Below are positions 33,493 through 36,073 of a DNA stretch of 36,073 nt, one piece after another (positions within the stretch are counted from its first letter, which is position 1; each line of letters begins with the position of its first letter). The stretch comes from Gammaproteobacteria bacterium (GTDB lineage Bacteria > Pseudomonadota > Gammaproteobacteria > Steroidobacterales > Steroidobacteraceae). A program made the position numbers and the translations under genes. The DNA is taken from contig JAQGOG010000209.1 in NCBI GenBank assembly GCA_028293765.1, forward strand, positions 1-36,073. Reading direction: 5' to 3'. The notes beneath the pieces were generated by a model, which saw only the letters and a list, made by a program, of their open reading frames with translations, ran no database searches and was not told the origin of the DNA.

Positions 33493-34146
33493 ATGAGGAC
33501 TGACGGCGATATCAAACGCGATGTGGAAGAGGAGCTCAAGTATGACCCGGATGTGGATTCGACCGATATCGGTGTAGCTGTCAAGAACGGCGTCGTTACT
33601 CTGACGGGATTCGTCACCAGCTATAGCCAGAAGCTGCAGGCCGAGACGGACGCGAAACGCGTCAGTGGTGTCATGGCTGTGGCGAACGACATCGAAGTCC
33701 GCCTCCCTTCCAGTGATACGAGACCGGACCCTGAGATCGCACGCGACGTGGTCGCGCAACTGAAGTTTTGGTTGCCCTTTTCGCACGAGAACATCAAGAC
33801 TGTCGTCCAGAATGGATGGGTGACCCTCGAGGGCGAAGTGGAATGGAACTATCAGCGTACGAGGGCGGAGAGTGCGGCACGCGGTATCAAGGGCGTGCTC
33901 GGCGTCAGCAACCTCATCGGACTCGCCCCGCGCGCGAGTCCGACGGAAGTCAAGGCAAAGATCGAAGATGCGCTGAATCGCAGCGCACAACTCGACGCGA
34001 GTCGCATCGAGGTCGATGCCAACGGTAGCGAGGTGGTCTTGCGCGGCACCGTGCGCTCGTGGGCGGAGCGCGACGAAGCGGAGCGGGCTGCCTGGCTGGC
34101 ACCCGGCGTCACCAACGTCGATAACCGTATTACCATCGCCAACTGA
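33493..34146 (+). CDS. triple BON-domain protein (OsmY-like, no signal peptide)
   Basis: A 217-residue protein made of three BON domains, at about 4-70 (TDIGVAVKNGVVTLTGFV), 77-145 (KTVVQNGWVTLEGEV, LGVSNLI) and 149-217 (GSEVVLRGTVRSWAERDEAE, VTNVDNRI). BON domains bind membranes or lipids and are induced by osmotic or envelope stress, as in OsmY. Here no signal peptide is visible, so it may act in the cytoplasm or at the inner membrane face. Start 33493 follows a weak GAGAGA site. The FixK-type box upstream makes low oxygen the likely trigger. A bulged stem (34159-34200) follows the gene. Confidence 0.88.
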   Translation: MRTDGDIKRDVEEELKYDPDVDSTDIGVAVKNGVVTLTGFVTSYSQKLQAETDAKRVSGVMAVANDIEVRLPSSDTRPDPEIARDVVAQLKFWLPFSHENIKTVVQNGWVTLEGEVEWNYQRTRAESAARGIKGVLGVSNLIGLAPRASPTEVKAKIEDALNRSAQLDASRIEVDANGSEVVLRGTVRSWAERDEAERAAWLAPGVTNVDNRITIAN

Positions 34147-34247
34147 GATTTCGCCCACCTGGCGGCCGGTAGCGTGCGTTGCGCGCGGGCCTACCGCCAA
34201 CGATGCGGCGATGGACTTGGCGCCTCGAGAGCGGGAGGATAACTGCC

Positions 34248-35384
34248 GTGCGCGCTATCGAAACACACTTTCATCGGCTTGCAGAGTCTCTTTCGCAGCT
34301 CGTCTGGGCCGTGGACGCAGCAGGGCGGGTGTCCTATGGCAATTCAGCCTGGTATGCGTTTACGGCGATCGGTGCGGGAGCCCGGTTTCTCGAAAGTTAT
34401 CTGCCGGCCCTGCACCCCGGAGATCGGCCGCTTTGGAGGCAGACATGGGAGCAGGCCGTGACTTCCGGGGAGCCGTATGCATTGGAACGCCGCGTGCGCT
34501 TCCCGCCGGATTGCAATTACGTGCGGCAGCTCGAATGGGGTAACCCGATTTACAATGGCGGCGAAAGAACCGGCGAGTGGCTCATCATTGCGACCGACGC
34601 GGATGAAAATGAACGTCTCATCGGGCAGCTGCGCCGCTCGATCGAGGGCAAGGACAGATTTCTCGCCCTGGTCGCGCATGAAATGCGCGGGCCGCTGGCT
34701 CCCATTTCAAATGCCTTGCAGCTCCTGCGGCGGCACATGGACGAACCGCCGGTCGTCAAACAGTCATGCGCGACGCTGGGGCGACAGGTTGCACAGCTCG
34801 CCCGTCTCGTCGACGATCTGTTCGATCTCGCCCGGGCGCAAAACGCCCGGATCCTGCTCAAACGCGCTTCGATCGATCTCGAGGCTACCATCGCCTCCGC
34901 AATCGAGGCCGTGCAGCCGATCATCGTGGCGCGCAGGCATAATTTGACGGTCGTCATGCCGCCCGATGCCACGGTCGTGGACGGCGATGCGGGGAGATTG
35001 ACCCAGGTGTTCGCGAATCTGTTGGTCAATGCCGCGAAGTTCACCGACAGCAGCGGTCGAATCCGCGTTTCGGTGGAGCGGGAACCCGATTGGGTGCTGG
35101 TGAAAGTTCGCGATTCGGGCATCGGCATTCCGCGCGAGATGTTGCAGCGTGTATTCGATGCATACGTGCAGGCTGACCGCGGCTCCGGTGCCTCAAATGG
35201 CGGTCTTGGCCTCGGGCTCGCGCTCGCTCGACACCTGGTCGAGCTGCACGGCGGGACGGTCGACGCCTACAGTGACGGGCCGGGACAGGGCAGCGAGTTC
35301 GTGGTGCGCTTGCCGGCACTTCACGGTCGGGAGCGCTCCGTGGGCTGTCTTGGACAGACGCACAGCTCTCGTGCGTTTACGTGA
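34248..35384 (+). CDS. PAS-domain sensor histidine kinase
   Basis: A 378-residue kinase without membrane helices. Residues ~10-130 are a PAS domain (QLVWAVDAAGRVSYGNSAWY, LHPGDRPLW, typical of PAS-3). Then come a HisKA box with H144 in FLALVAHEMRGPLAPI, and a HATPase_c domain with N261 (NLLVNAAKFT), DSGIGIP and GLGLGLALARHLVELHGG. It should autophosphorylate in the cytoplasm on a soluble cue and pass phosphate to a response regulator, perhaps the FixJ-like protein at 31891. GTG at 34248 is chosen because GGGAGG lies ~10 bp before. There is no haem-binding FixL signature that I can identify. Its end overlaps the PsiE-family gene. Confidence 0.88.
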   Translation: MRAIETHFHRLAESLSQLVWAVDAAGRVSYGNSAWYAFTAIGAGARFLESYLPALHPGDRPLWRQTWEQAVTSGEPYALERRVRFPPDCNYVRQLEWGNPIYNGGERTGEWLIIATDADENERLIGQLRRSIEGKDRFLALVAHEMRGPLAPISNALQLLRRHMDEPPVVKQSCATLGRQVAQLARLVDDLFDLARAQNARILLKRASIDLEATIASAIEAVQPIIVARRHNLTVVMPPDATVVDGDAGRLTQVFANLLVNAAKFTDSSGRIRVSVEREPDWVLVKVRDSGIGIPREMLQRVFDAYVQADRGSGASNGGLGLGLALARHLVELHGGTVDAYSDGPGQGSEFVVRLPALHGRERSVGCLGQTHSSRAFT

Positions 35385-35871
35385 AGCGGTGGTTAGATCG
35401 CCTGCCTCGGCGGTGTACGAACGCTGGAATCGCAGCAAGGCACAGTGGGATATCCTGACGTACTACCAGCGCTTCGAGAGCGCGGTCGCGTTGGTTCTGA
35501 CCGTCGTGATCGCACTCATCGTTCTCGTTGCGTTGTACCGACTGTGTGTCGGAGTGGTGACCGCGCTGCTGTTCGGAGCGTTCGATCCGCTGGAGCACAC
35601 GGTCTTCCAGTCGGTCTTCGGCGAGATCATGACATTGCTGATCGCGCTCGAATTCAACCATACGCTGCGGTATTTCGTGACCAGGCATCAAAGCGTGATA
35701 CAGACGAAGGTCGTCGTCCTCATCGCGCTACTGGCTCTGGCGCGCAAGTTCATCATCCTCGACATAGGTGAGACGAGTCCCGGATATCTGCTGGGACTGG
35801 CGGCGATTACGCTGGCGCTAGCCGTGACTTACTGGCTCATGCGCGACCGGGACGACCGCGACGTCCTTTAG
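35371..35871 (+). CDS. PsiE-family (phosphate-starvation-inducible) membrane protein
   Basis: A ~166-residue protein with four membrane helices (ALVLTVVIALIVLVALYRLC; IMTLLIALEFNHTLRYFV; VVVLIALLALARKFIILDI; YLLGLAAITLALAVTYWLM) and the conserved centre 'F..LEFNHTLRYFV', typical of PsiE-type proteins; their function is unknown. The start is uncertain: GTG at 35371 (overlapping the kinase by 14 bp) or GTG at 35389. Overlap with the kinase gene suggests co-transcription in the stress block. It is followed by a strong terminator. Confidence 0.78.
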   Translation: MRLREAVVRSPASAVYERWNRSKAQWDILTYYQRFESAVALVLTVVIALIVLVALYRLCVGVVTALLFGAFDPLEHTVFQSVFGEIMTLLIALEFNHTLRYFVTRHQSVIQTKVVVLIALLALARKFIILDIGETSPGYLLGLAAITLALAVTYWLMRDRDDRDVL

Positions 35872-36073
35872 GCGCCTCGGGAAACCTCCGGCGAGGCGCT
35901 TTTCCTGGCGGCGAGCGCGAGAGTGGTGTTCGTGATGCCACCGAAAATGAGGTTGACGCCGAGTAGCAGACCCGTTGCCCAGAGGGCAGTGCCGGGCCAG
36001 CCGAGCAAGAGAATGACTCCGACGAGGATGCTGGCGAAGCCAGCGGCGACGAGCCAACCCCACCCGGGAACAG
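35868..36073 (-). CDS. HdeD-family membrane protein, C-terminal end (partial)
   Basis: Reading leftward from the window edge, the frame encodes 67 residues with GWLVAAGFASILVGVILLL, GWPGTALWATGLLLGVNL and IFGG, the last two helices of an HdeD/DUF308 protein, close in pattern to the intact one at 16009-16611. The gene continues beyond the window. Its stop (35868-35870) overlaps the stop of the PsiE gene, and its last codons overlap the terminator of that gene, so the terminator sequence is also coding. Confidence 0.75.
   Translation of the reverse strand, partial: VPGWGWLVAAGFASILVGVILLLGWPGTALWATGLLLGVNLIFGGITNTTLALAARKSASPEVSRGA
35872..35903 (+). terminator. Rho-independent terminator after the PsiE gene
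   Basis: GCGCCTCG (35872-35879) pairs with CGAGGCGC (35892-35899), an 8-bp GC-rich stem with a 12-nt loop, followed by TTTT (35900-35903). It starts one base after the stop codon and is the only hairpin in the window with a T-run. Confidence 0.7.

Noticed and set aside
1..36073. CRISPR arrays, insertion sequences, prophage or tRNA genes
   Set aside because: No regularly spaced repeats, transposase, integrase, phage structural gene or tRNA-like cloverleaf was found on reading both strands.

Overview
This is a 36 kb stretch of GC-rich, densely coded chromosomal DNA from a proteobacterium. Two large SusC-unlike, 'VVTA' TonB-box receptors of the kind used for hydrophobic or aromatic compounds, LysR/AraC-controlled catabolic genes, an AAHS-type transporter and a FixJ/FixK-like regulatory pair suggest an aerobic, catabolically versatile gammaproteobacterium (Steroidobacter/Nevskiales-like). 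A sphingomonad-like or Burkholderiales host cannot be excluded from sequence alone. No rRNA, tRNA, CRISPR, transposase or phage gene was seen.

Layout. (1) 1-2100 is a worn region. It holds a C-terminal AraC remnant between two 20-bp near-repeats, two tiny ORFs (a Cys-rich metal-binding protein and a Tat-signal peptide), an alpha/beta hydrolase and an N-terminal AraC remnant. (2) 2127-4163 is an exported amidohydrolase with a long N-terminal extension. (3) 4147-15819 is a catabolic island. It has two paralogous LysR regulators, an HpaI-type aldolase, a minus-strand operon (TonB receptor, beta-propeller, LigI-like amidohydrolase), an AraC regulator, and a plus-strand set of an EAR/EPTP-repeat propeller, a protein I do not recognise and an AAHS-type MFS importer. 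(4) 16009-16882 holds an HdeD-like membrane protein and a small zinc ribbon, convergent. (5) 17190-23684 is a purine-nucleoside acquisition locus: exported nucleoside hydrolase-like protein, AzgA-type permease (4-bp stop/start overlap), adenosine-deaminase family enzyme and TonB receptor. It is preceded by a leader (16990-17117) whose inverted repeats fit a pseudoknotted RNA. (6) 23740-28824 carries 1-Cys peroxiredoxin, MBL-rhodanese sulfur dioxygenase, a lipoprotein and a DUF349 protein. (7) 29062-36073 looks like a low-oxygen/stress block: glycogen phosphorylase, FixJ-like response regulator, FixK-like Crp/Fnr regulator, triple-BON protein, PAS histidine kinase, PsiE-family protein and the end of a second HdeD. 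A perfect FixK/FNR-type box lies between the Crp/Fnr gene and the BON gene.

How the parts work together (inference). The receptor, propeller and amidohydrolase of the catabolic island probably import and open a ring or lactone substrate; the aldolase would cleave a later 2-oxo acid intermediate, with the two LysR proteins as sensors. In the purine locus the TonB receptor would bring a nucleoside-like molecule across the outer membrane, the exported hydrolase would release a base, the permease would import it and the deaminase would process it. Key residues in the hydrolase and permease depart from family norms, so the real substrate may not be a standard nucleoside. The candidate structured leader RNA and the EAR-propeller/unknown-protein pair are the best leads for something undescribed.
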